Shown in pieces: positions 5,013 through 6,272 of a DNA stretch of 6,272 nucleotides. The notes under the pieces were generated by a model. The model saw only the letters and a list, made by a program, of their open reading frames with translations. It had not been told where the DNA came from and made no database searches. The translations under genes and the position numbers were made by a program. The stretch comes from Pyrodictiaceae archaeon (GTDB taxonomy: Archaea > Thermoproteota > Thermoprotei_A > Sulfolobales > Pyrodictiaceae), in the NCBI GenBank assembly GCA_027046525.1, contig JALTYD010000025.1:1-6272 (forward strand). Reading direction: 5' to 3'. How positions within the stretch are numbered: position 1 is the stretch's first letter; the number at the start of each line of letters is the position of its first letter.

Positions 5013-6272
5013 AAGGGGCTACTCTATGTGTATCTAATATGTCTAGTATTCTAGCTAGTGAAGTTTCTGGATCTACAATAATAGTCTTTACTCCTACTCT
5101 TCTCAAGCGCTTGATCAAGCTAAGCATGTTATTATAGCTTGGTATGAGTTTTAGTTTATATAGTGAAGCAACTGGTTCTTTCAAGGATTGTGCTTCGTAC
5201 TCTGTTGGTGCAAATAAAACTGCATATACTGCATGTTTATTTAGATGTAGTATATGTAGGGATTTCTCTAGACTATTAACTATATACTCTGACGGTGTTA
5301 AGAAAAACACTATAATAGTTCGTTCTTTGAGAATAGGAAGAATATGCTTTTTTATAAGTGTATCTATGGAGCGAGTGGACATAATAGATGGATCGAAATC
5401 TATTCTTGAAATCATCCTATTAACTAGCTGGAATGCGCCTACTCCACGATGAAACTTTCTACTGACTATCGGTTTTCTACTCCATATGATTAAGCCTATA
5501 TTGTCTCCCTTTCTACTGCTATAGAAAGCTATTGAAGTTATTAGTCTCAAGCAATGTTCAAATGCTGTATTTAGTGGGTTTCCCCAAAACATTTCGTACG
5601 AAGGTAAGAATACTAATAGTATGTATAGATTAGATTCAAGTTCAAATTCCTTTACTACAAGTTCATTCCTTGATGCCAACACTCTCCAGACGATTCTTCT
5701 AAGCTCATCACCAGGATTATAATAGCGTACTGAGTGAAACTCTGTCCCGCTGGGTCCTGCTCTTCTAGTCCTAGTGGTCCCGATTGTTCTTGTAAATGCA
5801 ACTTTTCTTGTAATAGTTTGTTCCTCGATCCGTGGTACTCCTCTTACTTCAAATGAAAACCCAATAGGAATCTCACTACTTTTAAATAAACCTAGAGGGT
5901 CTCGTACAACAGCTTTTAATCCACTGAAAGTATGTCTCCCTATACGAGCAGTATACTCTTCTGTTATTTCAAGTACCGATCTTGGAGGAAGAATTACTAG
6001 AGCTCCATTACTACCACTAGCCTGTGGTAAGTATACAGGCTTGGCAGTGATTATCTCTAGGAAGACCAACGGTATATAGGAGGTGTTTTTCAAATAGTAC
6101 TTCACTTTAAATCTAGAACCCTCTCTAGCTATATCTGGTCTTTCGATTCTCACTTCTAAATTTCTCGCGGCTGAAGTCATGAGATATACATAACCACGGA
6201 TTACTATCGTCGAGAATATTAATAGTACACTAATTGCTATTACAGCTTCGTCCTGCTCAAATGCTCCAAAGA
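5011..6272 (-). CDS. DUF58 family protein (N-terminus cut by window edge)
   Basis: Membrane-linked DUF58 protein with a von Willebrand A-like C-terminal domain; members commonly sit beside MoxR-type AAA ATPases and transglutaminase-like proteins, and their function is not settled. An ATG at 6180 gives 389 residues, but the frame stays open upstream to the edge and adds 30 residues, including a membrane helix (AVIAISVLLIFSTIVIRG) followed by YVYLMTSAARNLEVRIERP, as expected for the DUF58 N-terminus. The ATG at 6180 is therefore probably internal, and one further N-terminal helix probably lies outside. Counting from the edge, RDPLGLF is at 123-129 and the core DUF58 signature at about 175-211 (GTEFHSVRYYNPGDE, then RIVWRVLASR and VVKEFELE). 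The vWA-like strand that often carries a DxSxS metal motif reads VFLPSYEMFWG, with Leu for the Asp, so metal binding there is probably lost. Gene context upstream is not visible; it converges with the plus-strand pair. Confidence 0.9.
   Translation of the reverse strand, partial: FGAFEQDEAVIAISVLLIFSTIVIRGYVYLMTSAARNLEVRIERPDIAREGSRFKVKYYLKNTSYIPLVFLEIITAKPVYLPQASGSNGALVILPPRSVLEITEEYTARIGRHTFSGLKAVVRDPLGLFKSSEIPIGFSFEVRGVPRIEEQTITRKVAFTRTIGTTRTRRAGPSGTEFHSVRYYNPGDELRRIVWRVLASRNELVVKEFELESNLYILLVFLPSYEMFWGNPLNTAFEHCLRLITSIAFYSSRKGDNIGLIIWSRKPIVSRKFHRGVGAFQLVNRMISRIDFDPSIMSTRSIDTLIKKHILPILKERTIIVFFLTPSEYIVNSLEKSLHILHLNKHAVYAVLFAPTEYEAQSLKEPVASLYKLKLIPSYNNMLSLIKRLRRVGVKTIIVDPETSLARILDILDTHRVAP

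Noticed and set aside
5144..6079. Two open plus-strand frames (5144-5452 and 5774-6079)
   Set aside because: Both are antisense to the DUF58 coding region, which has strong family motifs across the same span.
5011..6180. DUF58 gene as a complete gene starting at the ATG at 6180
   Set aside because: The frame is open for 30 more codons to the window edge and encodes a membrane helix expected in this family, so 6180 is very probably internal.
1..6272. CRISPR array, tRNA, insertion sequence or other mobile element
   Set aside because: I found no regularly spaced repeats, cloverleaf-like segments, transposase genes or terminal inverted repeats; the only tandem repeat is the coding PTVT run.

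Overview
The window comes from an AT-rich archaeon, most likely a thermophilic Thermoproteota (Crenarchaeota) related to the Desulfurococcales. The evidence is an archaeal-type mevalonate gene block, translation signals that match the archaeal anti-Shine-Dalgarno sequence (GGTGAT/GAGGT), frequent TTG starts, heavy use of AGA/AGG/ATA codons, and a DUF58 protein. The order-level placement is an inference.

Positions 1-3540 hold a tightly packed minus-strand operon. In transcription order it is HMG-CoA synthase (3540-2488), a thiolase-family protein (2480-1326), a DUF35 zinc-ribbon/OB-fold protein (1320-892) and a class I HMG-CoA reductase (877 to beyond the left edge; 292 residues visible). The reductase has no stop codon in the window. 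Together these encode acetyl-CoA/acetoacetyl-CoA to mevalonate, the entry to archaeal isoprenoid lipid synthesis. The synthase keeps its Glu/Cys/His triad. The thiolase has no cysteine anywhere in 384 residues: the nucleophile position is Asp82, and the His of the usual GHPxGATG motif is Asn332. This is the most unusual thing in the window.

Positions 3541-3786 are a divergent control region with a TATA-like element for the mevalonate operon, a short perfect inverted repeat near its expected transcription start, and weaker signals for the plus-strand genes.

Positions 3787-4961 hold two overlapping plus-strand genes. The first encodes a secreted protein with a signal peptide, a Pro/Thr-rich stalk and a C-terminal membrane anchor. 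The second encodes a small winged-helix DNA-binding protein with two C-terminal membrane helices. They look like a surface protein and membrane-bound regulator pair of unknown signal.

Positions 4962-5010 form a short convergent spacer with a small hairpin. From 5011 to the right edge, on the minus strand, lies a DUF58 protein. Its reading frame stays open through a membrane helix past the window edge, so the ATG at 6180 is internal and the gene is incomplete here.
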